Positions 36,684-45,946 of a DNA stretch of 64,000 bases are shown here, in pieces. The notes beneath the pieces are model-generated. The model was given only the letters and a program-made list of their open reading frames with translations. It did not search any database and was not told the origin of the DNA. The position numbers and the translations under genes are program-made. Source of the stretch: Chryseobacterium camelliae (GTDB lineage: Bacteria > Bacteroidota > Bacteroidia > Flavobacteriales > Weeksellaceae); contig NZ_CP115859.1 in assembly GCF_027920545.1 (NCBI RefSeq), positions 1,612,001-1,676,000 of the forward strand. The letters are read 5' to 3'. Every line of letters begins with the position of its first letter. Position 1 is the stretch's first letter.

Positions 36684-36698
36684 AAAAGTTATTACAAA

Positions 36699-36902
36699 AT
36701 GGCACATCCAAAGAGAAGACAGTCGTCTACAAGAAGAGATAAGAGAAGAACTCACTACAAAGCTGTAGTTCCTCAATTAGCAAAAGATGCAACAACAGGA
36801 GAGCTTCACCTATACCACAGAGCTCACTGGCATGAAGGAAAACTATACTACAGAGGAAAAGTAGTATTGGAAAAAGAAGTAGCAACTACTGAAGAAAACT
36901 AA
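36699..36902 (+). CDS. rpmF: 50S ribosomal protein L32
   Basis: This 67-residue basic protein starts [19 protein letters not shown], the typical L32 N-terminus. It lacks the zinc-binding CxxC pairs of some L32 proteins; the usual Cys positions hold LYHRAHWH, so it is a zinc-independent (C-minus) form. The gene follows DUF177, as in many bacteria, and is closed by a hairpin terminator before accB. Confidence 0.97.
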   Translation: MAHPKRRQSSTRRDKRRTHYKAVVPQLAKDATTGELHLYHRAHWHEGKLYYRGKVVLEKEVATTEEN

Positions 36903-36938
36903 GAGTCGCTTTTCACTGAAAAACACTCGTTTTAATAC

Positions 36939-36976
36939 AAAAACCGCCCGATTTTGATAAAATTTGGCGGTTTTTT
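36939..36976 (+). terminator. Terminator after rpmF
   Basis: The stem AAAAACCGCC / GGCGGTTTTT (36939-36948 with 36966-36975) has an inner ATTTT/AAAAT pair and is followed by T. The -33 TTG of the accBC promoter starts 2 bases later. Confidence 0.9.
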
Positions 36977-36977
36977 G

Positions 36978-37006
36978 TTGTTTTTTATGTTTTTTTGGTA
37001 TCTTTG
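36978..37006 (+). promoter_or_regulatory. Promoter of accBC
   Basis: TTG at 36978-36980, an 18-base spacer, then TATCTTTG at 36999-37006, ending 23 bases before accB. It is packed directly against the rpmF terminator. Confidence 0.75.
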
Positions 37007-37029
37007 AACCAAAATCAAATATCAAATTT

Positions 37030-37515
37030 ATGGACATTAAAGACATACAAAATCTTATCAAGTTTGTATCTAAGGCAGAGGTTTCTGAAGTGAAGTACAA
37101 GACTAAAGATTTCGAAATCACTATTAAAACTCCATTGGCTGGAAGTGAAGTTGCTTATGCTCAACCTGCTGTTTACCACACTGCTCCTCAACAAGTAGCA
37201 GCTGCTCCGGCTCAGGTTGCAACTCCTGCGGCTGCTTCTGCTGAAAAAGCTGAAGCTGCATCAGACGACAGCAAATATGTAACAATCAAGTCTCCAATGA
37301 TCGGTACTTTCTACAGAAAGCCATCTCCAGATAAGGACGTGTTCGTAAATGTAGGTGACGAAGTTTCTAACGGAAAAGTTGTTTGTGTAATCGAAGCCAT
37401 GAAGTTATTCAACCAAATCGAATCTGAGGTAAGCGGAAAAATCGTTAAGATTTTAGTTGATGATGCAACTCCTGTAGAGTACGACCAACCTTTATTCTTA
37501 GTAGATCCATCTTAA
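37030..37515 (+). CDS. accB: Biotin carboxyl carrier protein of acetyl-CoA carboxylase
   Basis: This 161-residue protein carries the biotin that shuttles CO2 between AccC and the carboxyltransferase. The biotin attachment motif EAMKLF has Lys125 as the biotinylated residue. An Ala/Pro-rich flexible linker (about 40-78) separates the short N-terminal helix region from the biotinyl domain (82-161). The frame extends upstream to 36964 through the terminator and promoter, so the ATG at 37030 is the real start. accC follows 93 bases later. Confidence 0.96.
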   Translation: MDIKDIQNLIKFVSKAEVSEVKYKTKDFEITIKTPLAGSEVAYAQPAVYHTAPQQVAAAPAQVATPAAASAEKAEAASDDSKYVTIKSPMIGTFYRKPSPDKDVFVNVGDEVSNGKVVCVIEAMKLFNQIESEVSGKIVKILVDDATPVEYDQPLFLVDPS

Positions 37516-37532
37516 GGAATTTTAGATTAAAG

Positions 37533-37592
37533 ATTATAAATTTTAGATGAAGCTTTTTCATTTAAAATAATTTAAAATTCAAAATTTATAAT
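37533..37592. repeat. AT-rich palindrome between accB and accC
   Basis: A perfect 12-base inverted repeat (ATTATAAATTTT, 37533-37544, with AAAATTTATAAT, 37581-37592) flanks a weaker inner hairpin around ATGAAGC. Composition and layout resemble the palindrome at 12816-12885, although the sequences are not the same. Confidence 0.5.
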
Positions 37593-37608
37593 TTAAAATT
37601 TCGGAGAG

Positions 37609-38964
37609 ATGTTCAAAAAAATATTAATTGCCAATCGTGGCGAAATTGCAATGCGTATTTTACGTACTTGTAAAGAGATGGGGATCAAAACCGTTGCGGT
37701 TTATTCAACTGCTGATAAAGACAGTCTTCACGTAAGATTTGCTGATGAAGCTGTTTGCATCGGTCCTGCAATGAGTAAAGACTCATATCTGAAAATCCCT
37801 AACATTATTGCTGCAGCTGAAATTACAAATGCTGACGCTATTCACCCTGGTTACGGATTTTTATCTGAAAATGCCAATTTCTCAAGAATCTGCCAGAAAA
37901 ACGGCATCAAATTCATCGGTGCTTCTCCTGAGCAAATTGAGAAAATGGGGGATAAAGCAAATGCTAAGGCTACGATGAAAGCTGCAGGTGTACCTTGTGT
38001 ACCAGGTTCTGATGGTTTGATCGAATCTTATGAGCATGCTGTAAAAATCGCTGAAGAAACAGGCTACCCGGTTATGATTAAAGCAACTGCTGGTGGTGGT
38101 GGAAAAGGGATGAGAGCAGTTTGGAAGGCTGAAGACCTTAAAGATCACTGGGAATCTGCAATCCAGGAAGCTGTGGCTGCATTCGGAAACGGAGGAATGT
38201 ACATGGAAAAACTGATTGAAGAGCCTAGGCATATTGAAATTCAGGTTGCGGGTGACCAATTTGGTAAAGCTTGCCACCTTTCTGAGAGAGATTGTTCTGT
38301 ACAAAGAAGAAATCAGAAATTGACGGAAGAAACACCTTCTCCTTTCATGACTGACGATCTTCGTGAGAGAATGGGGGAAGCGGCTGTAAAAGCAGCAGAA
38401 TTCATCGCTTACGAAGGAGTAGGAACTATTGAATTCCTGGTTGACAAGCATAGGAATTTCTACTTCATGGAAATGAACACCAGAATTCAGGTAGAGCACC
38501 CTATTACAGAACAGGTTATTGATTACGACTTAATCAGAGAACAAATTCTTTTAGCGGCGGGAACTCCGATTTCTGGAATTAATTATTATCCAAAATTACA
38601 TTCAATCGAATGTAGAATCAACGCGGAAGATCCTTATGCTGATTTCAGACCCTCTCCGGGAAAAATCACCAGATTAAATATTCCTGGCGGACACGGAATC
38701 AGAGTAGATACTCACGTTTATTCAGGATATACCATTCCTTCCAATTACGACTCTATGATTGCAAAACTGATCACGACGGCTCAAACCCGCGAGGAAGCTA
38801 TTGCAAAAATGAGACGTGCATTAGAAGAGTTCTATATTGAAGGAGTAAAAACAACCATTCCTTTCCATAGACAATTAATGGATAATGAAGATTATCTTGC
38901 CGGAAACTATACTACAAAATTCATGGAGGATTTTGTAATGGATAGAAAATATGAAAATCACTAA
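37609..38964 (+). CDS. accC: Acetyl-CoA carboxylase, biotin carboxylase subunit
   Basis: This 451-residue ATP-grasp enzyme carboxylates the biotin on AccB using bicarbonate and ATP, the first half-reaction of malonyl-CoA synthesis. Family features are [14 protein letters not shown] at the start, the Gly-rich ATP loop [10 protein letters not shown], the [12 protein letters not shown] motif and the catalytic [14 protein letters not shown]. Length matches AccC exactly. accB lies 93 bases upstream; the carboxyltransferase alpha gene accA is at 55164, well apart. Confidence 0.97.
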   Translation: MFKKILIANRGEIAMRILRTCKEMGIKTVAVYSTADKDSLHVRFADEAVCIGPAMSKDSYLKIPNIIAAAEITNADAIHPGYGFLSENANFSRICQKNGIKFIGASPEQIEKMGDKANAKATMKAAGVPCVPGSDGLIESYEHAVKIAEETGYPVMIKATAGGGGKGMRAVWKAEDLKDHWESAIQEAVAAFGNGGMYMEKLIEEPRHIEIQVAGDQFGKACHLSERDCSVQRRNQKLTEETPSPFMTDDLRERMGEAAVKAAEFIAYEGVGTIEFLVDKHRNFYFMEMNTRIQVEHPITEQVIDYDLIREQILLAAGTPISGINYYPKLHSIECRINAEDPYADFRPSPGKITRLNIPGGHGIRVDTHVYSGYTIPSNYDSMIAKLITTAQTREEAIAKMRRALEEFYIEGVKTTIPFHRQLMDNEDYLAGNYTTKFMEDFVMDRKYENH

Positions 38965-38983
38965 GATTTTTTACAATATATCG

Positions 38984-39016
38984 GAAACCGTCTCAAATGA
39001 GACGGTTTCTTATTTT
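38984..39016 (+). terminator. Terminator after accC
   Basis: A perfect 11-base stem GAAACCGTCTC / GAGACGGTTTC with AAAT loop is followed by TTATTTT, 19 bases past the accC stop. Confidence 0.85.
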
Positions 39017-39167
39017 CATGAAGCTTGTTTGTAAAGATATAATACCTGCTACGCATAGCGAATATAGACAATATTCTCTGATCTCCTTTCTTTACCTTCA
39101 AAATTAACCTTATATAAGGCCATTTTCCAGCATGAGTTTTCTGTTTATCGATCTCATTAATAATATT

Positions 39168-39175
39168 TAACTTTG
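39168..39175 (+). promoter_or_regulatory. Putative -7 box of rocD
   Basis: TAACTTTG followed by CC, ending 17 bases before the rocD ATG. No -33 TTG at the usual spacing. Confidence 0.5.
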
Positions 39176-39192
39176 CCAAAAACCAAAAAAAT

Positions 39193-40437
39193 ATGTCAGC
39201 AGCAGAAAAAAACTCACAGTATTTCATTGACCTTGAAAACCAATACGGAGCTCACAACTACCATCCTCTTCCCGTTGTTTTAGACAAGGGAGAAGGTGTT
39301 TTTGTCTGGGATGTAGAAGGCAAGAGATATTATGATTTCCTTTCAGCATATTCTGCTGTGAACCAGGGACATTCTCATCCGAAAATTGTAAACGCTTTAG
39401 TTGAACAGGCACAGAAATTAGCCTTAACTTCAAGAGCTTTCTACAATTCGAAATTGGGAGAATACGAACAAAAGATTACTACTCTATTTGGTTTTGATAA
39501 AGTTTTACCGATGAATTCCGGAGCGGAAGCTGTAGAAACTGCGGTAAAACTGGCAAGAAAATGGAGCTACGAAGTAAAAGGAATTTCAGAAAATGCAGCA
39601 AAAATCATTGTCTGTGAAAATAACTTCCACGGAAGAACGACAACGATTGTTTCTTTTTCCAATGATCCTGATGCTAATCAAAACTATGGTCCTTTCACAC
39701 CAGGATTTATTAAAATCCCATATAATGACATTGCCGCTTTAGAAGAGGTTTTAAACAGAGAAGCAGGAAATATTGCAGCATTTTTGGTTGAGCCTATTCA
39801 AGGAGAAGCGGGAGTGTATGTTCCGAATGACGGATTCTTGAAAAGCGCTTCTGAATTGTGTAAAAAACATAATGTCCTTTTCATAGCGGATGAAGTTCAG
39901 ACCGGAATTGCAAGAACAGGAAGATTAATCGCTTGCCACCACGAAGATGTTCAACCTGATATTTTGATCTTAGGGAAAGCCCTTTCCGGAGGAATGTACC
40001 CGGTTTCAGCGGTATTGGCAAATAACGACATCATGAATGTCATCAAACCAGGACAGCATGGCTCTACTTTCGGAGGAAATCCAATTGCGTGTGCCGTTGC
40101 CGTTGCAGCTTTGGATGTTGTTGAAGAAGAAAAATTATCCGAGAGAGCTGAAAGATTGGGGCAATTGTTCAGAACTGAAATTGAAAAATTAATTGAAAAA
40201 ACCGATCTGATCACCAAAGTAAGAGGAAAAGGTTTATTAAATGCCATCTTAATCAATGATACTCCGGACAGTTCTACAGCTTGGAATATTTGTGTACAAT
40301 TAAAAGAAAACGGTTTATTGGCTAAACCAACCCATGGAAATATCATTAGATTAGCACCACCATTGGTAATTACTGAAGAACAATTATTAGATTGTGTAAA
40401 AATTATTGAGAAAACAATTACAGAGTTTCAAAAATAG
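39193..40437 (+). CDS. rocD: Ornithine aminotransferase
   Basis: This 414-residue class III PLP aminotransferase converts ornithine and 2-oxoglutarate to glutamate semialdehyde and glutamate. The start [22 protein letters not shown] and [14 protein letters not shown] are typical of ornithine aminotransferases. EPIQGEAG and [14 protein letters not shown] precede the PLP Lys262 in LGKALSGG. It is monocistronic, between two hairpin terminators. Confidence 0.95.
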   Translation: MSAAEKNSQYFIDLENQYGAHNYHPLPVVLDKGEGVFVWDVEGKRYYDFLSAYSAVNQGHSHPKIVNALVEQAQKLALTSRAFYNSKLGEYEQKITTLFGFDKVLPMNSGAEAVETAVKLARKWSYEVKGISENAAKIIVCENNFHGRTTTIVSFSNDPDANQNYGPFTPGFIKIPYNDIAALEEVLNREAGNIAAFLVEPIQGEAGVYVPNDGFLKSASELCKKHNVLFIADEVQTGIARTGRLIACHHEDVQPDILILGKALSGGMYPVSAVLANNDIMNVIKPGQHGSTFGGNPIACAVAVAALDVVEEEKLSERAERLGQLFRTEIEKLIEKTDLITKVRGKGLLNAILINDTPDSSTAWNICVQLKENGLLAKPTHGNIIRLAPPLVITEEQLLDCVKIIEKTITEFQK

Positions 40438-40461
40438 GATAGAAAATAGGATTTTTAAAAA

Positions 40462-40496
40462 AAATAGCACTCATTTTCAGAGTGTTATTTTTTTAT
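40462..40496 (+). terminator. Terminator after rocD
   Basis: The stem AAATAGCACTC / GAGTGTTATTT (one G:U pair) is followed by T residues, 24 bases past the rocD stop. Confidence 0.85.
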
Positions 40497-40571
40497 TTTA
40501 AAATTCATACAAACGATTGATTAACTTTTGACAACTTTTATTATCTAACACATACTAATTAGTTGTTGAAA

Positions 40572-41330
40572 ATGAAGAACCCGAAAATAAGTGCCCTTCT
40601 CATTACGTATAATGAAGAAAAGAACATAGAAGAAGCGTTAAAGTCTGTAGCTTTTGCAGATGAAATTATTGTTTTAGATTCTTACAGCACGGACAGAACA
40701 ATAGAAATTATTAAAACTCAATTTCCGGCAGTAAAAGTATATCAAAATAAATTTGAAGACTTTACCAAGCAAAGAAACCTATGTCTTTCCTACGCTAATT
40801 TTGAGTGGATTTTATTTTTGGATGCAGACGAAAGGGTAACTCCATCACTTAAAACTGAAATTTTACAGGAAATACAGAACCCGGAAGCAAAAGATGCTTA
40901 TTATTTTAAACGAAAATTCTTCTTCATGGGAGAACCCGTACATTATTCGGGAACGCAAAATGACAAAAACATCCGTCTTTTCAAAAAAGCGGTAGGAAAC
41001 TACGATGAGAACAAAAGAGTACATGAAGGTCTTCAAAATCTGAATAATCCTGGAGTCCTTAAAAATTACCTTTTACATTTCTCTTTCGATTCTTACCAGG
41101 CTTACTATCTTAAAGTGATTCATTATGCCCAATTGAAGGCAAAAGATTTGCGTGAGAAAAATGTACCTTATCTATTCATAAAACAGATTTCAAAAAGCAT
41201 TTTCAACTTTTTTAAAATGTATATTTTAAAGCTGGGAATTTTAGATGGCAAAAAGGGAATTATCCTCTCCTATTTGAGCGCTTTAAGCTCTTTTAAGACC
41301 TATGAATTTTTAAAAGAAGAATACATCTAA
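40572..41330 (+). CDS. GT2 glycosyltransferase, LPS-core type
   Basis: This 252-residue protein begins ISALLITYNEEKNIEEALKS and has VLDSYSTDRT and the DxD-type LFLDADERV. It is of the WaaE/KdtX-like branch, which adds a glucose-type sugar to the LPS inner core in other bacteria. The frame has TTG codons at 40563 and 40566, but the ATG at 40572 is preferred. It opens the glycan island, and the next gene (41399) is a diverged paralog. Confidence 0.9.
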   Translation: MKNPKISALLITYNEEKNIEEALKSVAFADEIIVLDSYSTDRTIEIIKTQFPAVKVYQNKFEDFTKQRNLCLSYANFEWILFLDADERVTPSLKTEILQEIQNPEAKDAYYFKRKFFFMGEPVHYSGTQNDKNIRLFKKAVGNYDENKRVHEGLQNLNNPGVLKNYLLHFSFDSYQAYYLKVIHYAQLKAKDLREKNVPYLFIKQISKSIFNFFKMYILKLGILDGKKGIILSYLSALSSFKTYEFLKEEYI

Positions 41331-41371
41331 GTCTTAGTCTTTATAAAATTTCCGAATCTGAAAATAAACTG

Positions 41372-41379
41372 TATTTTTG
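41372..41379 (+). promoter_or_regulatory. Putative -7 box of GT2 gene 41399
   Basis: TATTTTTG ends 19 bases before the ATG. Confidence 0.45.
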
Positions 41380-41398
41380 TATAAAACATAAGTACAGA

Positions 41399-42163
41399 AT
41401 GAAGCTATCCGTAGCATTTATCACCTTCAATGAAGACCGGATTATTGAAAAAAACCTCAGTGCAATTCATGATCTTGCTGACGAAATTATTGTAGTGGAT
41501 AGTTTCTCAACAGATCGTACTGTAGAAATCTGTAACAAATTCCCGAAGGTAAAATTCGTACAAAAGAAATTTGAAGGATTTGGAAAGCAAAAAAACTATG
41601 CAATAAGTCTGTGTACTGCCGATTGGATCCTTTTCTTAGATGCCGATGAAATTCCTGATCAACAAGCACAGCAGTCGATAAGAAAAATCGTTGAAGCTGA
41701 AGCGGCTCCATTCAATGCATATGAAATAGCATTTAATAATATTTTCTTAGGAAAAGCTTTGAAATACGGAGGTTGGGGAAATATTAAAAGAGAAAGACTC
41801 TTCAGAAAAGGTTTTGGGGAGTATTCTGAAGACATCGTTCATGAAGCCTTCATCACTTCAGAAAAAAAAGGTAAAATAGAAGGTAAGATCAATCATTACA
41901 CTTACAAGGATATTTACCATCACATCGAAAAATCCAACAAATACACTTCGATGATGGCGGAAAAGATGTATAACAACGGAAAAAGATCAAATGCAGCCAA
42001 GATCATCTTTAAACCGATGTATCAGTTCATCAAGTCATATTTTATCCGTTTAGGCTTTATGGATGGCTTGGTTGGATATTATGCGGCAGCAACAGCGGCT
42101 TTCTATACCTTTTTAAAATACAAAAAACTTCACGAAATTTCCAAATTCGGTAAAGCATGCTAA
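41399..42163 (+). CDS. GT2 glycosyltransferase, LPS-core type
   Basis: This 254-residue protein has the same architecture as the gene before it: LSVAFITFNEDRIIEKNL, VVDSFSTDRT and LFLDADEIP. It carries a positively charged C-terminal half with YFIRLGFMDG, which may sit on the membrane. It is a WaaE-like transferase. Its stop overlaps the deacetylase start (GCATGCTAA), so the two are coupled. Confidence 0.9.
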   Translation: MKLSVAFITFNEDRIIEKNLSAIHDLADEIIVVDSFSTDRTVEICNKFPKVKFVQKKFEGFGKQKNYAISLCTADWILFLDADEIPDQQAQQSIRKIVEAEAAPFNAYEIAFNNIFLGKALKYGGWGNIKRERLFRKGFGEYSEDIVHEAFITSEKKGKIEGKINHYTYKDIYHHIEKSNKYTSMMAEKMYNNGKRSNAAKIIFKPMYQFIKSYFIRLGFMDGLVGYYAAATAAFYTFLKYKKLHEISKFGKAC

Positions 42164-42900
42164 CAAACGCTGTAAAAGGATTATTAGGCTTATCAAAAAG
42201 AAAAACCGTTCGTATCCTGATGTATCATCAGGTTTTACCTAAAAAATTAGCTCCTAAAAACGACCTTATTGTAACGACAGAAAATTTAGAAGAGCAATTT
42301 ATTTATATAAAAAATAACTTCAACACACTATTTTTTAAAGAACTTGATCAAGAAAACAGCATACCGAATAAAATTATCTTAACCTTTGATGACGGCTATT
42401 ACAACAACCTTGAATATTTAGTTCCTCTGCTGGAAAAATATCGGTTAAAAGCAACCATCTTCATTCCTACAGAATATATTCAGAACGAGGCCAGTTCTTC
42501 AGAAAAACATTTTATGAATTTTGATGAAATTAAAAATGTAAATCCTGAACTTGTAGAAATTGCACTTCACAGCCATGCTCATAAAAACTATTCTGAAATG
42601 TCTGTGGAGAATGCGCGAGAAGACCTCAAAAAAAACATTGAAATTTTAAAAGAAAATGCCATAAATTTCTCTCACGTACTGGCCTATCCTTATGGAAAGT
42701 TCCCGAAAGAAAAGAGTAAAAAAAGAGCATTTTTTGAAATGCTTGAACAATCAGGAATTACTGCCGCATTAAGGATTGGCAACGAAATAGAATCTTATCC
42801 GTGGAAAAATAAATTTGAAATCAACCGTATCGATATAAAATACGGAGACAGCATTAATACGTTTAAATGGAAACTGAGGCTCGGAAAACTAAAACTTTAA
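42157..42900 (+). CDS. Polysaccharide deacetylase family protein
   Basis: This 247-residue protein has a NodB-homology domain with TFDDG (residues 76-80, metal-binding Asp) and the His pair H138xxxH142 in HSHAH. The family removes N-acetyl groups from sugars. No signal peptide is visible, so it may act on a cytoplasmic or lipid-linked precursor. It starts 7 bases before the preceding GT2 stop and ends in a 4-base tail-to-tail overlap with the next GT4 gene. Confidence 0.88.
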   Translation: MLTNAVKGLLGLSKRKTVRILMYHQVLPKKLAPKNDLIVTTENLEEQFIYIKNNFNTLFFKELDQENSIPNKIILTFDDGYYNNLEYLVPLLEKYRLKATIFIPTEYIQNEASSSEKHFMNFDEIKNVNPELVEIALHSHAHKNYSEMSVENAREDLKKNIEILKENAINFSHVLAYPYGKFPKEKSKKRAFFEMLEQSGITAALRIGNEIESYPWKNKFEINRIDIKYGDSINTFKWKLRLGKLKL

Positions 42901-43976
42901 TCCAATAGTTTTTTATAAATAGTTTCATAGGATTCAGCCATTTTAAGATAACTGAATTCTAAAGCTCTTTCTTTTAATCTGGTCTGAAAAGCTTCTTTAT
43001 TTTCATTAAATGTTGTAATCCCGTTCAGATAGACATTATTCATTCTTTCCGCTGAAAAATCTTCAAAATAAAATGCCAAATCGCCTCCAATTTCGGGAAG
43101 GCTGGTAAATGTACTGAGAAAAACAGGTTTCCCGAAATACATCGCTTCAACAGGCGGTATTCCGAAACCTTCTGCTAATGAAGGATGGCAATAAGATTCA
43201 CAATGCTGAAGCAGAAAATATTTCTCTTCATTCTCCACATTCTCTAAAATATGTACCCGTTCAGTCAATCCTAATATTTTAATTTTTTCAAGAAACTTTT
43301 CCTTATACTCTGATTTTGCAGAGCTTGTTATCAAAACGAGATGTCTGTCATTTTTCGAAATTAAATCTAACAGAACATTCTGATTTTTTTTAGGGAAAAG
43401 AACGCCAATATTCAGGATAAACTTCTCATCAATAAAAGGATAATTTCTAGTAGGTATAAAGTTTTCTTTTTCAGGAAACATTAAACCATTGTAAACGACC
43501 TCTATTTTTACATTTTCCTTTAATTGAAATAAATGTTTATTCTTTATAAAATCATCCTTTACAAATTCGGAGATACAGACAATCGCATCTGCATTTCCAA
43601 TATTCTTTTGTACGAGACGCTTGCTCTTTTCTACTTTTCTTGCCGAGCTGTTATCGTGTAAAAAATTAAGATCATGCAAAGTCACAATTTTTTTTTGCCT
43701 TTTTTTAAGGTTATGAAAATATTCTGAAAGCTGATGCGTTGTGTGAATAAGAGCATAAGCAGAGGTAGATACAGGAATCTTTTTTTGCCAGAATTTCCAG
43801 TTTATGGTATTAAATTTGGATTTTGTAGCCGGAATATTGGCTTTTGGCCCGTAAAATGTATAATTAAAAGCAGATATTTTTTGATCTAATCCTTTTATCA
43901 GTGATATACAGACGTTTGCAATTCCGGATTTTGGATATTTTAATCGTTCAACATCTATCAGAACATTTTTTTTCAT
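42897..43976 (-). CDS. GT4-type glycosyltransferase
   Basis: This 359-residue GT-B fold enzyme has an N-terminal acceptor half with RLKYPKSGIANVC and VTLHDLNFLHD. The C-terminal donor half has ILNIGVLFPKKNQ and the E-x7-E motif region (LAEGFGIPPVEAMYFGKPV). It transfers a sugar from a nucleotide donor with retention. It stands on the minus strand within a plus-strand cluster and is divergent from the 44040 gene. Confidence 0.92.
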   Translation of the reverse strand: MKKNVLIDVERLKYPKSGIANVCISLIKGLDQKISAFNYTFYGPKANIPATKSKFNTINWKFWQKKIPVSTSAYALIHTTHQLSEYFHNLKKRQKKIVTLHDLNFLHDNSSARKVEKSKRLVQKNIGNADAIVCISEFVKDDFIKNKHLFQLKENVKIEVVYNGLMFPEKENFIPTRNYPFIDEKFILNIGVLFPKKNQNVLLDLISKNDRHLVLITSSAKSEYKEKFLEKIKILGLTERVHILENVENEEKYFLLQHCESYCHPSLAEGFGIPPVEAMYFGKPVFLSTFTSLPEIGGDLAFYFEDFSAERMNNVYLNGITTFNENKEAFQTRLKERALEFSYLKMAESYETIYKKLLD

Positions 43977-43997
43977 TGAGAAAATAGGGGTTTAGTC

Positions 43998-44005
43998 CAA
44001 AAGTA
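43998..44005 (-). promoter_or_regulatory. Putative -7 box of GT4 gene 42897
   Basis: The minus strand reads TACTTTTG, 21 bases before the start codon, in the divergent gap with gene 44040. Confidence 0.45.
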
Positions 44006-44027
44006 TAAATTTAAAATTTAAAATCTT

Positions 44028-44035
44028 TATTTTTG
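44028..44035 (+). promoter_or_regulatory. -7 box abutting ATG of 44040
   Basis: TATTTTTG ends only 4 bases before the ATG at 44040, so transcription would begin at or near the start codon (leaderless mRNA). No -33 TTG at normal spacing was found. Confidence 0.4.
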
Positions 44036-44039
44036 TGGC

Positions 44040-45020
44040 ATGAAAATTTGTTTGATTAGTTTTGATTTTTGGCATTATGACGAGCATATCGTTAATAAGC
44101 TCAAAGAAAAAGGCGTAGAGGCATACCATATTAACATTGGAGCTTTCACTCACAAAAATTTTGGAGCAAGAGTAAAAAATACCTTTAGCAAAGTTTTCTT
44201 AGGTAAAAATCTTAAACATGAAAAAAGGCAGAATTTCATTATAGAATCATTGCATAAAATAGGAAAACAGGATCAGATTCTTGTTATCAATCCTGAAGCA
44301 ATTGAAGAAAGAGTGCATACAGAAATTCGCAAATATGCGGTAAGAAATATCGCTTATCTTTATGACAGCATGTCCAGAAACCCTGCTGAGCACATTCTCC
44401 ATTTTTTTGACACTGTTTTTTCCTTTGACGATGAAGATGTCGCCAAGTTTGGTTTTAATAAAATTACCAATTACAATTATTTGGAATACTTTCCGGCTGA
44501 GAAACAACACCCACATCTTGATTTGTTTTACATCACTTCTTATGACAAAAAACGATTAGAAAAACTTAATCTGCTCATCAATAAGATTGATGCTTTACAT
44601 ATTAAGTTCAAAACCATTATTGCCGGAAAAAAAAGCTGGAAGAACCAGATTTTTCAAATTATTGATAAAAAAAACATTCATATTTTAAAATTCCGGAGAA
44701 AAAATATCCCGCAACAATCATTACCAAAACTGTATAAAAACTGCAAAGTCATTCTTGATTTACAGCGCCAAAATCAAATGGGATTAAGCTTCCGTATTTT
44801 TGAGGCGATGGCACTGGAAAAAAAATTCATCACAGACAATCAGAATATTAAAAATTATGACTTTTATAATCCGGAAAATATTCTGATATTGAATAAAGAT
44901 TACAGCAACGTGAATAAATCTTTTTTTGAATCCGGTTATCAGAAGCTTCCTCAGGAGATTTATCAAAAGTACACTTTGGATAATTGGGTAAATACTGTTT
45001 TCAAACTGAATCAATCATGA
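44040..45020 (+). CDS. Putative LPS-core glycosyltransferase (RfaS-like)
   Basis: This 326-residue protein resembles Bacteroidota proteins often labelled LPS core biosynthesis protein or GT-B-like transferase; this label is from memory. The C-terminal half has a donor-binding-like stretch (GLSFRIFEAMALEKKFITDN, then NYDFYNPENI). A paralog at 45943 shares that stretch. It forms a tightly coupled set with the following GT2 (4-base ATGA overlap), then the paralog, then another GT2. Confidence 0.72.
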   Translation: MKICLISFDFWHYDEHIVNKLKEKGVEAYHINIGAFTHKNFGARVKNTFSKVFLGKNLKHEKRQNFIIESLHKIGKQDQILVINPEAIEERVHTEIRKYAVRNIAYLYDSMSRNPAEHILHFFDTVFSFDDEDVAKFGFNKITNYNYLEYFPAEKQHPHLDLFYITSYDKKRLEKLNLLINKIDALHIKFKTIIAGKKSWKNQIFQIIDKKNIHILKFRRKNIPQQSLPKLYKNCKVILDLQRQNQMGLSFRIFEAMALEKKFITDNQNIKNYDFYNPENILILNKDYSNVNKSFFESGYQKLPQEIYQKYTLDNWVNTVFKLNQS

Positions 45021-45946
45021 AAATATCTGTAGCTTTATGTACATTTAATGGTGAAAAATACCTTCAGCAACAGATTGATTCTATCCTTCATCAAACCGTT
45101 AAAGTAAACGAAATAGTCGTATGTGATGACGGATCCGGTGATTCAACCCTGCAAATTTTACAAGAATATCACAATCAATTTCCTGAAATCTTCAGAATTT
45201 ATTCTAACGAAAAAAACCTGCGCAGTGTAAAGAACTTCGAGAAAGCCATTTCATTATGTACAGGAGATTTCATTTTTCTAAGTGATCAGGACGATATCTG
45301 GGAAGAAATAAAAGTAGAAAGATATCTTAACCACTTCAAGCAACATCCTACCATTGACGTTATTTGCTCAAATGGCTATTTGATTGATGATAACAATACT
45401 CAACTTGAAAAGTATACCGTTTGGGACGTTCCTCAAATTTTAAAGAGCAACAATTTAGATTATTTTAAAATTTTCTGTACCATAGGAAATTTTGCAACCG
45501 GTGCTTCAATGGCTATAAGAAAATCTTTTGTTGAAAAAATACTGCCTTTTCCTTTAATTGATGGCTTTCATCATGACGAATGGATTGCCGTTATCGCTTC
45601 AGAAGAAAACAGATTCGATTTTATCAATGATAAGCTTTTTAGCTACCGAATTCATAGTGAACAACAAGTTGGCGGAATATCGTATCCTAAAGATGAAAAT
45701 TCAAAGGAGAAAATGATTCAAAAATTTGATGTGAACAGGACCCCCAAAAGCTTTAGGGAATATAAAATTAAGTTCAGAACATTTAATGATAAAGAGAAGA
45801 AATTTAAAGAATATCTTCAAAATACGCCCGATACAACCCTTGAACGACTGCTGAATTATATTCAGTCGGAACACGATCTTTTAAAAAGAAAAATCAAGTC
45901 TGAGAAGCCTCTTTTATCTTTCATTTTCAATTTCCTATACCGATGA
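45017..45946 (+). CDS. GT2 family glycosyltransferase
   Basis: This 309-residue protein begins ISVALCTFNGEKYLQQQI and has VCDDGSGDST and LSDQDDIWEE. This form is seen in the rhamnosyltransferase-like GT2 subgroup with DQDD in place of DAD. The open frame reaches 44984, but the ATG at 45017, overlapping the previous stop by 4 bases, is the right start. The next gene again overlaps by 4 bases. Confidence 0.9.
   Translation: MKISVALCTFNGEKYLQQQIDSILHQTVKVNEIVVCDDGSGDSTLQILQEYHNQFPEIFRIYSNEKNLRSVKNFEKAISLCTGDFIFLSDQDDIWEEIKVERYLNHFKQHPTIDVICSNGYLIDDNNTQLEKYTVWDVPQILKSNNLDYFKIFCTIGNFATGASMAIRKSFVEKILPFPLIDGFHHDEWIAVIASEENRFDFINDKLFSYRIHSEQQVGGISYPKDENSKEKMIQKFDVNRTPKSFREYKIKFRTFNDKEKKFKEYLQNTPDTTLERLLNYIQSEHDLLKRKIKSEKPLLSFIFNFLYR

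Noticed and set aside
37882..38499. 205-codon open frame on the minus strand
   Set aside because: It lies fully antisense to accC, which has all family motifs; the translated sequence is Ser/Phe/His-rich with no recognisable domain.
38965..39192. Possible tRNA or small gene between accC and rocD
   Set aside because: Only a terminator and a -7 box can be made out; no cloverleaf or TTCGA-type arm was found.
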